Positions 25,874-33,558 are shown, numbered from the stretch's first letter. The stretch: DNA of 64,000 nucleotides from Serratia sp. DD3 (GCF_000496755.2 NZ_AYKS02000071.1:248001-312000), one strand, 5' to 3'. Numbers and translations are program-made. Notes: a model not told the origin generated them from the letters alone.

Positions 25874-26023
25874 ATGAAAAAGGTATTTATGATGTTGCTG
25901 GTTGGTCTATCTATGTTTATGAGTATTTCGACGCAGGTTTTTGCCCACTCTGGTGGTACAAATTCTGATGGTTGTCATGAAAACCGTAAAACTGGTGATT
26001 ATCACTGTCACAACAATAAGTAA
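25874..26023 (+). CDS. 49-residue secreted YHYH-type peptide
   Basis: A short gene with AAGGA seven bases before its ATG. A signal peptide (hydrophobic 4-20, cleavage at VFA-HS near 24) is followed by a small mature peptide HSGGTNSDGCH...TGDYHCH, the Cys/His pattern of YHYH-domain secreted proteins, possibly metal-binding. It sits just after Q in the accessory region, in AT-rich DNA, and is probably expressed from the lysogen or with the late operon. Confidence 0.75.
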   Translation: MKKVFMMLLVGLSMFMSISTQVFAHSGGTNSDGCHENRKTGDYHCHNNK

Positions 26024-26104
26024 CTCTTAGAGTAATTTTCCATCGAACATAAGGATTACTTAGGTTTGAGCAGGAATGTTATTCCGGTTTATAAAGAGGA
26101 CGAA

Positions 26105-26132
26105 TAAAACAAAAGCGGCCTTTCCGGGCCGC
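26105..26132 (-). terminator. terminator-like hairpin, minus orientation
   Basis: GCGGCC/GGCCGC with a six-base loop (26115-26132), followed on the minus strand by TTTTGTTTT. No minus-strand gene is evident upstream of it, so it may insulate Q-region transcription or be a cassette boundary. Confidence 0.6.
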
Positions 26133-26206
26133 CAATGTCACAATACTAAAAAATCAAAGCCAGCCTATCACACCGCCTAATGATACGCAGTTGGTCATGG
26201 ACAAGG

Positions 26207-26374
26207 ATGATGACTGATGGGGGTAATAACCGATCTTCTTACGGCGATGGCAACGAAAAGGTTGACCATTCCAAGGTTAAGGTTCCTGATAACCATAAGC
26301 TGGTGCCGATGACCCCGACACAGGGAATGATAGATGCAGGGGGGCGACAGGCATTAGACGACATTTTGGAGTAA
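26207..26374 (+). CDS. possible small protein or remnant of an Ea22-like gene
   Basis: A frame of about 55 residues with KVKVPDNHKLVPMTPTQGMID, a pattern (hKLVPhxPTxxMhxA) found in the C-terminal part of many small lambdoid accessory proteins. No proper Shine-Dalgarno sequence is found, and the start is arbitrary (26180, 26207 or 26210), so it may be the tail of a truncated gene. Confidence 0.35.
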   Translation: MMTDGGNNRSSYGDGNEKVDHSKVKVPDNHKLVPMTPTQGMIDAGGRQALDDILE

Positions 26375-26444
26375 CATGTTTTTCGTCTCACAAATCTATC
26401 GCGCCATGCTAGTAGCAGCACCTCCCCCTACCAAGTAATCGCGT

Positions 26445-26450
26445 TATAAT
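26445..26450 (+). promoter_or_regulatory. -10-like TATAAT ahead of the HEPN-like gene
   Basis: A perfect TATAAT 57 bp before the start at 26508, but no good -35 at 16-18 bp. It is suggestive of an independent promoter for the accessory gene. Confidence 0.35.
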
Positions 26451-26507
26451 CCTCCAAATCAATAAATAGTGATAGTCCGAGCAAGGTGATCACTTAATGG
26501 AGGTAAA

Positions 26508-26996
26508 ATGTATATTAACATCGAACACATACCAGAACTTCTAGGTATTAACGGCGATATTGGCGAGAAGGTTCTCCAAGCATTGTTTGAGTTTACTCTT
26601 GTATTTTCTCTTGCAGAGCAAAGGCTTATGGATGGTTATGCAAAAGGCGCAAACAGTGAGAAATATGCATCAATTTTAGTTGATGATAATGACATCAATG
26701 CAGAACAACAGTTTGAATATTTCAAAGAAAGATATATAAGTGCCGGTGATGCAACGAATAGGCTTGAAAGCCTGTGCCCACATGCAAGAGAAAAGACAGA
26801 AATCTATAACGCACTTAACAAGCAAGAGCCATCACGAGTTGAAATGGCGAATGCTGTAATGAAAATTGCCATTCGTCTGAGGCATAACCTGTTCCACGGT
26901 AGGAAGTGGGAATATATGCTGCGAGAGCAAGAGGACAATCTCAATATGGTAACTAAATTACTATCTCAGTATTTACGTCTTACCCGCGAACAATAG
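26508..26996 (+). CDS. HEPN-like protein, candidate RNase/defence gene
   Basis: A 162-residue all-helical protein. Near residue 132 it has IRLRHNLFHGRKW, which fits the Rx4H catalytic motif of HEPN ribonucleases (family form RNxxxHG). No transmembrane segment. GGAGG lies six bases before the ATG. It is AT-richer than Q and the methyltransferase and is followed by a terminator, so it seems an independent unit. Many HEPN proteins are toxins or abortive-infection effectors; no MNT antitoxin is adjacent. The function is inferred from one motif. Confidence 0.6.
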   Translation: MYINIEHIPELLGINGDIGEKVLQALFEFTLVFSLAEQRLMDGYAKGANSEKYASILVDDNDINAEQQFEYFKERYISAGDATNRLESLCPHAREKTEIYNALNKQEPSRVEMANAVMKIAIRLRHNLFHGRKWEYMLREQEDNLNMVTKLLSQYLRLTREQ

Positions 26997-27375
26997 ACAC
27001 ACGGCTAAGCGAGGTTCTGGTTTTCAAACTGTTCAGGTTGACCGCTGAGGTTATGTTGGCATCGCTGGTGGCAGCATCCGGTGCTTTAATTTACTATCAA
27101 ATCGTTGTGCGGTCCGCAAAAACTATTGTAATGTGATAAGAGTAGTTACTCAGTCGGTAGCTTATCCAGTCAAAAAGCCTCACTCCGGTGGGGTTTTGTC
27201 GTTTCTGGACCCAATAAAAAGCCCCAGCAGTTGCCAGGGCGTAATGTTGTGAAATGGGCGACGGTTAAAGTGCAGCAACACTCAAACCGCCATCTGCTCA
27301 TGCGTTCGATCACAAGCAAACCAAGGCCCATGCTGTACAGCAGTGAAAGCCTATCAAATCTGGTGCTTTTGATCT
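26997..27375. other. non-coding interval with terminators between HEPN-like gene and methyltransferase
   Basis: It contains a 27-codon frame (27053-27136) predicting one membrane helix but with its purine box only two bases from the ATG, so I do not call it. The hairpin at 27176-27203 and a second C/G-rich imperfect hairpin near 27220 look like termination signals. Confidence 0.45.
27176..27203 (+). terminator. rho-independent terminator after the HEPN-like gene
   Basis: CCTCAC-TCCG-GTGGGG followed by TTTTGTCGTTT. The stem includes G-U pairing. Confidence 0.6.
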
Positions 27376-28419
27376 ATGAAAAATACTGTAAATTTAAACA
27401 GTGTTAACCTCGTTAATGCTGACTCTCTCGGATACATCAAAACCCTTCCTGATAACTGCGTTGACCTGATAGCTACGGATCCCCCGTACTACCGGGTTAA
27501 GTCGTGCGCCTGGGATAACCAATGGAGCAGCCAAGCAGAGTATCTAGCGTGGTTAGATGAATTCTTTGCCGAGTTCTGGCGAGTGTTGAAGCCGAACGGC
27601 AGCATGTACCTGTTTTGTGGTCATGCCTTGTCGGCAGATATCGAACTGACGATGCGCCAGCGTTTTGACGTTCTGAATCACATCATCTGGGCAAAACCAT
27701 CAGGGCGCTGGCAGGGGTGCAGAAAAGAGAGTTTGCGGAGTTACTTCCCAGCTACGGAGCGGATCATTTTTGCCGGGCATTATGCCGGACCGTATCAGCC
27801 AAAAGACACCGGACATGCTTCAAAGTGCACAGAGCTAAAGCAAAACGTTTTTAAGCCGCTGATCGACTATTTCAAATCGGCTAGGCAAGCGCTGAATGTG
27901 TCGGCAAAAGAGATCAATGAGGTCACCGGGCGGCAGATGGCCAGTCACTGGTTTAGCGACAGCCAATGGCAGCTACCAACGGAAGAACAGTATTCGGCAT
28001 TACAGGCACTGTTCCAACGTAAAGCGATTGAAGCGCATCAGGCTGCAGGGCTAGATAAGCCACACCATGAACTTGCCAAAGATTATGCACTGCTGGCTAG
28101 GGAATATCAGCAGTTGAGCAAAGAGTATGAAGTGTTGCGGCGACCATTCGCCGTTTCAGTAGATGTGCCGTACACCGATGTGTGGACATTCCCACCGGTA
28201 CAGTATTACCCCGGTAAACATCCGTGCGAAAAGCCAGCGGCAATGATGGAGCACATTATCAGCGCCAGCAGCCGTCCCGGTGATGTGGTGGCCGATTTCT
28301 TCATGGGATCGGGCGCAACAATAAAGGCTGCGATAAAACTTGGCCGCGTTGGTCTGGGTGTGGAGCTGGAAAGGGAGCGATTCGATCAAACTGTTCGGGA
28401 GATCTATCCGAATGGGTAA
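27376..28419 (+). CDS. beta-class DNA methyltransferase (N6-adenine or N4-cytosine)
   Basis: A 347-residue enzyme with the catalytic motif IV TDPPYY at about residues 35-40, ahead of the AdoMet motif I (VVADFFMGSGAT) near 310: the order of beta-class amino-methyltransferases. A long central insertion (about 145-260; LAREYQQLSKEYEVL coiled segment) serves as target recognition domain. Phages often carry such a solitary methylase at this place; the recognition sequence is unknown. No strong ribosome-binding site is visible before the ATG. Confidence 0.88.
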   Translation: MKNTVNLNSVNLVNADSLGYIKTLPDNCVDLIATDPPYYRVKSCAWDNQWSSQAEYLAWLDEFFAEFWRVLKPNGSMYLFCGHALSADIELTMRQRFDVLNHIIWAKPSGRWQGCRKESLRSYFPATERIIFAGHYAGPYQPKDTGHASKCTELKQNVFKPLIDYFKSARQALNVSAKEINEVTGRQMASHWFSDSQWQLPTEEQYSALQALFQRKAIEAHQAAGLDKPHHELAKDYALLAREYQQLSKEYEVLRRPFAVSVDVPYTDVWTFPPVQYYPGKHPCEKPAAMMEHIISASSRPGDVVADFFMGSGATIKAAIKLGRVGLGVELERERFDQTVREIYPNG

Positions 28420-28618
28420 ATCAGCCTCGGCATAATCCGGGCTTTTCAGCTTTCAGCGGGGAGGGGTAGATATAAATTGCTGAGCTAAAAGTGTGTTGTG
28501 TGGTTGATTAGCATACATATAGTGTGTTTTTTGATTAAAACAACCAGATATAGTTTTGTAAGTTTATTTTTGTTCACTGGTTGGATATATAGTATTTTCC
28601 ATTTAGAAGCTTTGTTAT

Positions 28619-28670
28619 ATTCGTAAAAAATTAATGGATTATACCCGTAAGGGGCAGATATCTTACGAAT
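28619..28670. repeat. inverted repeat upstream of the two-gene cassette
   Basis: ATTCGTAA (28619-28626) and TTACGAAT (28663-28670), 36 bp apart, end 16 bp before the cassette's first ATG. It could be an operator pair or an RNA hairpin over the ribosome-binding site. Confidence 0.45.
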
Positions 28671-28686
28671 CGGCAAGGTAAAGAAA

Positions 28687-29115
28687 ATGGCCAACTCAGC
28701 GACAAAACCAAAAGAAGAACTGCTGTTTCCAGATTATCCTGCGATCTTTAGTCAGATTGCTATACCCCCTAATGATGCTATTGATGCTCAAGGGGATTTT
28801 TTTCGTTTAGTCTGTTGTGTTCCTCCCGCTCAGGATTGTTTTCTTTCAACGCACGAGGAGCAACCCGAACGGTATTTGACTTGTCAAGATGATGAATCTC
28901 GTGCAAATGTCTGTGGGACGAGTTTTTTTTCAGACAGGAAAGCGGTTGAGAGAAAACGCCAAGTGTTCAAGAATGTATTAGGTGCTAGGAAAGTCGCCTA
29001 TGGTACACTTCATCCGCATATGGGGAGGCTCAAAAAAACAGGTGGAAAAGCTCACTACACGGCATGGTTAAAGGTAGGCTGTGAAGTGCATAAGTTTTTC
29101 AGGGAGGCAGAGTAA
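28687..29115 (+). CDS. cassette gene 1: 142-residue Cys-containing protein of unknown function
   Basis: The product starts MANSATKPKEELLFPDYPAIF and has several Cys (VCC, DC, TC, VCG, VGC) and Tyr/His-rich segments (GTLHPHMGRLKKTGGKAHYTAWLKVG). No signal peptide or membrane segment. AAGG lies close to the ATG. It is preceded by 260 bp of very AT-rich DNA, suggesting its own promoter, and its TAA shares a base with the ATG of the next gene (TAATG), so the two are co-translated. I do not recognise it. It is likely one half of a two-component accessory, perhaps defence, module. Confidence 0.7.
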   Translation: MANSATKPKEELLFPDYPAIFSQIAIPPNDAIDAQGDFFRLVCCVPPAQDCFLSTHEEQPERYLTCQDDESRANVCGTSFFSDRKAVERKRQVFKNVLGARKVAYGTLHPHMGRLKKTGGKAHYTAWLKVGCEVHKFFREAE

Positions 29116-30413
29116 TGGACAATATATTTATAGAAAGCCCCTTCCTTGGAAAACTACGGATGGTTAATATATATGAAGAGTATGATGGACCTAGGTTATT
29201 TTCTGCTGAGAATGAAATAGGAACTTCCTTCTTGGTTTATTGGGTTGGTACGTCATCAAGTTCTGATGAATGGTTTGTTATTCCTTGCTCAAGAATGAGA
29301 ATCGTTGCTTTTGAGAAAGGGAAAGTTGATTTGTTAGGTATGCTAACTAAGCTTGAACAACACTCATTTTATAAAGTAATCACTCATTTCGATAAAAATA
29401 AAGATATAATTATCACACCATTGCCTCTAGAGGAAATGTCCAGTATAGATCTACCTGATTCTGGCATATTTGTTGATGCAGATGAAATTATTTCTGCTTC
29501 ACTAATTAACCTAAATAATGACTTGATTCCAACTCATGAAATAAAAGTGTCGAGAAGCAATAAAGCGGCGAAAAAAAATGTATTGTTGGACCATGTGACC
29601 AGGGTCTGTGAAAAGTTCAGTGAATTAGTTTCATCATTTAATTCAACCAACGAAATAAAGGGTGACATACAGCCATTGACGGCTAGATATGGTTCTTTTG
29701 TTTTATCTTTGCATGCAACAGAAATGGAAAAGTTTGAGAGGTTCATATCTGAAGTTAGTGGTTTAATGCTGCATAAGAAAGACATTAAACCATACTTAAT
29801 AAGAAATGATATAGATGTTAAAGCATTTAGCTCATTGCTAGAAGCAATAGTATCTACAAGTGTTAACTTTGAGCTTAAAAGTAAATTTAATGAAGACGAA
29901 CTAATTGTTATATATAAAGCGGATGCGATTCGTTATCTCAGGGATATATCTTCGTTATCCTTGCAATATGTATCAACATATCAGGTTCCTCAGGCTGATG
30001 ACTTAGGTAAAGTATTCAGAATAGTCGATATGACTTGGAACGGTGATGAAATAACAAAGGACAGGTTGGGCGTTGATCCCCGACACGTTGAATACTATAG
30101 ACAAGCAGCTAAAATCCTTGGTTTTCTGGAGTCTAACGGGGCGTTATCTGCATTAGGGCAGCAAGTTGCATCAGTTGATCCAGGCGGTGAACTTAGATAT
30201 CGGATGGCAGCGAGAAGCTTTGAAATGAGTGCTTGTGGTTGGGCTTGGATAAACTGGAGCGGCGCAAAAAACTTAACTGAGGTTGATTCAACAAAAGCTG
30301 AGCAGTTTCTGAAGCAAAGTTGTCCATCACTTAGCAGTAGTACAGCTCATCGCCGAGCTAGAACACTCGCTAGATGGTGTCGTGAATTACAGAAATACTA
30401 TGTTTCTTGGTAG
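29115..30413 (+). CDS. cassette gene 2: 432-residue protein with DUF6575-like N-terminus
   Basis: The N-terminal domain (about 1-90: PRLFSAENEIGTSFLVYWVG, DEWFVIPCSRMRIVAFEKG) resembles, from memory, DUF6575. The middle is a helical region of about 170 residues. The C-terminal part (about 300-432) looks like a winged-helix segment: YYRQAAKILGFLESNGALSALG and SSSTAHRRARTLARWCREL, a layout seen at the C-terminus of several defence- or restriction-associated proteins. It is AT-rich and coupled to cassette gene 1. A hairpin (30432-30446) and two terminators close the unit. Activity is unknown. Confidence 0.7.
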   Translation: MDNIFIESPFLGKLRMVNIYEEYDGPRLFSAENEIGTSFLVYWVGTSSSSDEWFVIPCSRMRIVAFEKGKVDLLGMLTKLEQHSFYKVITHFDKNKDIIITPLPLEEMSSIDLPDSGIFVDADEIISASLINLNNDLIPTHEIKVSRSNKAAKKNVLLDHVTRVCEKFSELVSSFNSTNEIKGDIQPLTARYGSFVLSLHATEMEKFERFISEVSGLMLHKKDIKPYLIRNDIDVKAFSSLLEAIVSTSVNFELKSKFNEDELIVIYKADAIRYLRDISSLSLQYVSTYQVPQADDLGKVFRIVDMTWNGDEITKDRLGVDPRHVEYYRQAAKILGFLESNGALSALGQQVASVDPGGELRYRMAARSFEMSACGWAWINWSGAKNLTEVDSTKAEQFLKQSCPSLSSSTAHRRARTLARWCRELQKYYVSW

Positions 30414-30468
30414 TAGGGCGTATTGGAGCTCAGCCTCGCGGGCTTTTAATGCGATATTATTTTTCTAA

Positions 30469-30491
30469 CCCCAGTATTCACTGGGGTTTTT
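30469..30491 (+). terminator. rho-independent terminator closing the cassette
   Basis: CCCCAG-TATTCA-CTGGGG followed by TTTTTC. Confidence 0.8.
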
Positions 30492-30498
30492 CGTTATA

Positions 30499-30521
30499 GG
30501 CTCACTTCGGTGGGCCTTTTT
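30499..30521 (+). terminator. second tandem terminator before the lysis genes
   Basis: GGCTCAC-TTCG-GTGGGCC followed by TTTTT; the TTCG loop is typical. Together with the one at 30469 it separates the accessory block from the lysis cassette, so late read-through needs Q. Confidence 0.8.
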
Positions 30522-30568
30522 CATTTCTAACGCCCGGCGTTCGCTGGACGGCGAACAAAGGAGCAAAA

Positions 30569-30946
30569 ATGGCAGAGCCTGTTACCACAACAACAACCGT
30601 GGCAGGCGGAGCAGTAACAGGGGTAGCGATCATGACGTTCTTTGTCGGGTTACCGGCTGACGTTGTGTTGGGCGCTTTTGCAGGCGCAATCCTGTTTGTT
30701 GTTTCCGCCTCGGAGTACGGCATCCGTTCCCGCGTGATTCTGGCGATCGGCAGCTTTACAGCCGGGCTGACGATGTATAAGCCTGCTGCGGCATGGATTG
30801 TTGATTTCCTGCCAGCCGGTTATGACCGGGGTGCAGATGCCGCTGGCGCATTACTGGCCGCCGGTTGTGTCATTCGCCTGCTGATGATGATCAACAGCGG
30901 CGGCGGGTTTCTGAAAAAGAAAGGGGGCAGCGATGGTAACTCATGA
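30569..30946 (+). CDS. putative holin (first of two)
   Basis: The 125-residue protein has three hydrophobic segments (about 15-33, 36-52, 58-76 and a further one near 90) and a Gly/Lys/Asp C-terminus. Start MAEPVTTTTTVAGGAVTGVAIM matches the phage holin family found before a second small holin and M15 or muramidase endolysins. AGGAG precedes the ATG. It would form inner-membrane lesions releasing the endolysin. Confidence 0.8.
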   Translation: MAEPVTTTTTVAGGAVTGVAIMTFFVGLPADVVLGAFAGAILFVVSASEYGIRSRVILAIGSFTAGLTMYKPAAAWIVDFLPAGYDRGADAAGALLAAGCVIRLLMMINSGGGFLKKKGGSDGNS

Positions 30947-31226
30947 TCCCGAAACGTTAATCAATGCTGTCATTTGCGCAGTGATCGCCATTCGCCTTCT
31001 GACGTTCCGCCGCGATGGTGGGGCGCATGTTCAATGGGCGGCCTGGTTGGCCTACTGCTTAATTCTGGCCACTGGCTCTGTGGCAATCCGTATCGCCATG
31101 GGTGCATACGAAGGCACCACCGATCCGGCAGAGCTTTTCATCAATGCGGTGCTCTGCGTGATGGTTCTGCGCACCAAAGGCAACGTAGTGCAGTTGTTCA
31201 AAGTAAGGAGAGATAGCGATGCCTAA
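30933..31226 (+). CDS. putative second holin/antiholin
   Basis: A 97-residue protein with three membrane helices (about 8-25, 34-54, 64-82) of the small 3-TM phage holin family. It overlaps the first holin by 14 bases and the endolysin by eight. Paired holins of this sort often act as holin and antiholin; which is which cannot be told. Confidence 0.78.
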   Translation: MVTHDPETLINAVICAVIAIRLLTFRRDGGAHVQWAAWLAYCLILATGSVAIRIAMGAYEGTTDPAELFINAVLCVMVLRTKGNVVQLFKVRRDSDA

Positions 31227-31626
31227 TTTCAGACTTGGCCAGCGCAGTGAAAGTAATCTCGTTGGCGTAAACCCTGAGCTCGTCAAAGTGGTTCGTCGTG
31301 CTATTGAAATTACCCCTGTTGATTTTACTGTGATCGAGGGTGTCCGCACTAAAGCCAGGCAACAAGAGCTATGGGATCAGGGCAGGACAAAGCCGGGTAA
31401 AATCGTTACGTGGACGATGAGATCAAAGCACATTGAAGGGAAGGCCGTTGATCTTCTGCCAGTTACAGGCTGGGATAACCTGGAGTCTTTCAAGAGTGTT
31501 TCCAAAGCAATGTTTCAAGCCGCTAACGAGTTGGGTGTGAAAATCGTATGGGGTGCGGACTGGAACGGAAACAGTGTGCAAGAAAAGGGCGAAAATGATA
31601 GCCCCCACTTCGAGCTATCAGCATGA
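31219..31626 (+). CDS. endolysin, M15 L-alanyl-D-glutamate-type peptidase
   Basis: A 135-residue VanY/M15 peptidase: VIEGVRTKARQQELWDQG, the zinc motif SKHIEGKAVDL (His and Asp ligands) and SPHFELSA (last His). It cleaves peptide stems in peptidoglycan. No signal or anchor, so it depends on the holin. Its stop overlaps the Rz start (ATGA). Confidence 0.92.
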   Translation: MPNFRLGQRSESNLVGVNPELVKVVRRAIEITPVDFTVIEGVRTKARQQELWDQGRTKPGKIVTWTMRSKHIEGKAVDLLPVTGWDNLESFKSVSKAMFQAANELGVKIVWGADWNGNSVQEKGENDSPHFELSA

Positions 31627-31946
31627 GCAAATATATCCTGATGGGGGCGCTGCTGGTAGCCATTTTCCTTGGTTGGTATGCGTCTTCGCTATCAGACGAT
31701 TTGGATGATGCCCAGAAGGAAAACAAATCGCTGGTGGATGCAGTGAAAGACCGTGACGGGGCAATCACCGGCCTGAAAAACGCCGCCAATGACGACCGCC
31801 GCGCCACAGAGGAGCAGCTCAAAATTGAACAGCAGAAGAGGGCAAAGGCCGATGCTGAAAACAAAACGTTGCGCCATGCGCTGGCGTCCAGTGATTGCGA
31901 TCGTCAGCGCCTGCCTGATGACGTCATTAACATCCTGCGCAAATAA
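31623..31946 (+). CDS. i-spanin (Rz-like)
   Basis: A 107-residue type II membrane protein: an N-terminal transmembrane helix (about 4-21) followed by a periplasmic coiled coil (DDLDDAQKENKSLVDAVKDRDG...). With Rz1 it would bridge and fuse inner and outer membranes in the last lysis step. Confidence 0.85.
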   Translation: MSKYILMGALLVAIFLGWYASSLSDDLDDAQKENKSLVDAVKDRDGAITGLKNAANDDRRATEEQLKIEQQKRAKADAENKTLRHALASSDCDRQRLPDDVINILRK

Positions 31947-32142
31947 AACCACACCGGCACCGAAACTTATTTACCTGTACCCGCCAGCGGCACTGCTCCA
32001 GCAATGTGAGCAAACGCCATTCACGGGTGAAACGTTCGGTGATGCGGTGATGGCGTTGCAGGTGGCGCAGAGCGAACTGGATGTGTGCGCCTCTCGTATT
32101 GAGGGGCTAATTAAGTGGTTGTCAACGACCGAGGGTAAATAA
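31852..32142 (+). CDS. o-spanin lipoprotein (Rz1-like)
   Basis: A 96-residue outer-membrane lipoprotein: signal segment VIAIVSACLMTSL and lipobox LTSC, then a Pro-containing mature part (TTPAPKLIYLYPP). It starts inside Rz in another frame, as in lambda Rz/Rz1. The ATG at 31852 has GAGGG nine bases upstream; 31873 is the alternative start. Confidence 0.83.
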   Translation: MLKTKRCAMRWRPVIAIVSACLMTSLTSCANKTTPAPKLIYLYPPAALLQQCEQTPFTGETFGDAVMALQVAQSELDVCASRIEGLIKWLSTTEGK

Positions 32143-32146
32143 ATGC

Positions 32147-32173
32147 AAAAAAGCCTACAAAATCGTAGGCTTT
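32147..32173. terminator. bidirectional terminator between spanins and the minus-strand gene
   Basis: AAAGCCTAC-AAAATC-GTAGGCTTT with an A6 run before it, which is a T6 run for the minus-strand gene ending at 32184. The plus-strand T-run is only three. Confidence 0.78.
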
Positions 32174-32183
32174 GGAAATCGCA

Positions 32184-32426
32184 TTACGCTGTTTCACCAT
32201 TAAAAATTTTTGTAGCTTTAATGGCTTTCCGAGCAACTGCCTTGGGGAGTGCTTTACTGCTCAAGACAGGAAACCGAGCTAGGACAAAGCGGACATCATC
32301 GGCATTAATCAGGATGTCGTTATCCTGAAAGGTGCCAGCAATCGCATTTGCTCCCATACCTCCCGCATCCATTTCAACAATGCGATTGATATTTCCGTGT
32401 AACGCGAGGTACTCCTTAACTTTCAT
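32184..32426 (-). CDS. lone minus-strand gene in the late region, 80 residues
   Basis: The product starts MKVKEYLALHGNINRIVEMD, has AGGMGANAIAG, then FQDNDILINADDVRFVLARFP and a Lys-rich tail. GAGG is eight bases before the ATG at 32426. It has its own terminator and is opposed to the late operon, so it is expressed independently, probably in the lysogen. I do not recognise a family. Confidence 0.65.
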   Translation of the reverse strand: MKVKEYLALHGNINRIVEMDAGGMGANAIAGTFQDNDILINADDVRFVLARFPVLSSKALPKAVARKAIKATKIFNGETA

Positions 32427-32566
32427 GATAATTACCTCGTTTGTTTTTGGATGTTGCACCATCTAATTGAGGTGCAACAGAAATAACATGGTGGCGAGCT
32501 TCCAAATTTCAAGTCCTTTAATGAAGGGCTATGAAATAGACTTTTCGAGCTAAAGAAGGTGCACTC

Positions 32567-32917
32567 ATGCCACCCAGAATACCCAGAGCATGTCGTAAGC
32601 ACGGCTGTCGCCATACCACCACCGACCGTTCAGGCTACTGCACCGAACACCAGAACACCGGTTGGGAGATGCATCAGCAGGGTAAGAGCAGGCACCAGCG
32701 TGGCTACGGTAACGATTGGACTATCCGCCGCGCTCGCATCCTGAAGCGTGATAACTATCTATGCCAAGAGTGTCTACGCAATGGCATGGCAACACCAGCC
32801 ACAACCGTCGATCACATCGTACCCAAGGCGCGTGGGGGTACCGATGATGATTCAAACCTCGAAAGCCTGTGCTGGCCGTGCCATAGGGCGAAGACGGGCC
32901 GCGACCATCTCAAATGA
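32567..32917 (+). CDS. HNH endonuclease of the packaging module
   Basis: A 116-residue HNH protein: CRKHGC and YCTEH zinc residues, then CQECLRNGMATPATTVDHIVPKARGG and CWPCHRAKTGRDH, the full HNH motif. Next to P27-type small terminases such HNH proteins are needed for cos cleavage and packaging in HK97-like phages. Confidence 0.92.
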   Translation: MPPRIPRACRKHGCRHTTTDRSGYCTEHQNTGWEMHQQGKSRHQRGYGNDWTIRRARILKRDNYLCQECLRNGMATPATTVDHIVPKARGGTDDDSNLESLCWPCHRAKTGRDHLK

Positions 32918-32934
32918 GAATCAATATCATCACG

Positions 32935-33033
32935 GGGAGGGGGGCAAATCCCTGCCGCCCTGGGCCCAAAGTACCGCCGCTTTGCCTTTTCTCACACACC
33001 CGCAGGTTAGAAACTTTTTTTTGGGGTACCCCA
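32935..33033. other. candidate cos/packaging region
   Basis: The 140-bp gap between the HNH and small-terminase genes is G-rich then C-rich: ACGGGGAGGGGGGCAAATCC (32938-32957 area), GGGCCC, and a 12-bp palindrome TGGGGTACCCCA at 33022-33033. A GGGGTACCCC copy recurs at 33157-33166 inside the small-terminase gene. In HNH-TerS phages the cos site lies in this gap, often with a similar G-run and CAAATC motif. Confidence 0.5.
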
Positions 33034-33060
33034 CGTAATGATTAATAGGAGTTTTCGATT

Positions 33061-33558
33061 ATGCCAGGGCCACCGAAAACCCCGACCCATCTGACTTTAG
33101 TGAGGGGTAACCCATCAAAACGAGCAATTAACAAAAACGAGCCAAAACCCCCTTCAGGGGTACCCCCAACTCCCAAGCATTTTGATAAGCAGGGGAAGTA
33201 TTGGTTTAAGCGGATGGCGGAGGAACTTGACGCGCTTGGGGTCATGTCTCAACTCGACGCGCGAGCCCTGGAATTACTGGTCGAAGCCTATACCGAATAT
33301 CGGCATCACTGTGACACGCTTGAACGCGAGGGTTACACCTATGCCGTGTACAGCGAAAGCGATAGCGATGAAGATAAAGACCGTGAAATCCGCATGATCA
33401 AACCCCACCCAGCAGCAATTATGAAAGCCGATGCTTGGAAACGCATCCGTGCAATGCTTGCCGAGTTTGGTATGACTCCCTCCAGCCGTTCAAAAGTTAA
33501 TGCCACTGGTCCCGACAAAGTTGACCCGATGGCTGAATTCCTGAAAGCGAGAGATTAA
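33061..33558 (+). CDS. terminase small subunit, P27 family
   Basis: A 165-residue protein starting MPGPPKTPTHLTLVRGNPSKRA, the typical P27/TerS opening, followed by helices and PAAIMKADAWKRIRAMLAEFGMTPSSRSKV. It recognises the packaging site and directs the large subunit. Stop overlaps the next ATG by one base. Confidence 0.92.
   Translation: MPGPPKTPTHLTLVRGNPSKRAINKNEPKPPSGVPPTPKHFDKQGKYWFKRMAEELDALGVMSQLDARALELLVEAYTEYRHHCDTLEREGYTYAVYSESDSDEDKDREIRMIKPHPAAIMKADAWKRIRAMLAEFGMTPSSRSKVNATGPDKVDPMAEFLKARD

Noticed and set aside
26239..26421. 60-residue minus frame upstream of the minus-strand terminator at 26105-26132
   Set aside because: It would explain the terminator, but it has no ribosome-binding site and overlaps a more plausible plus frame.
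27053..27136. 27-codon frame predicting one membrane helix
   Set aside because: GAGG is only two bases from the ATG and there is no supporting context; not called.
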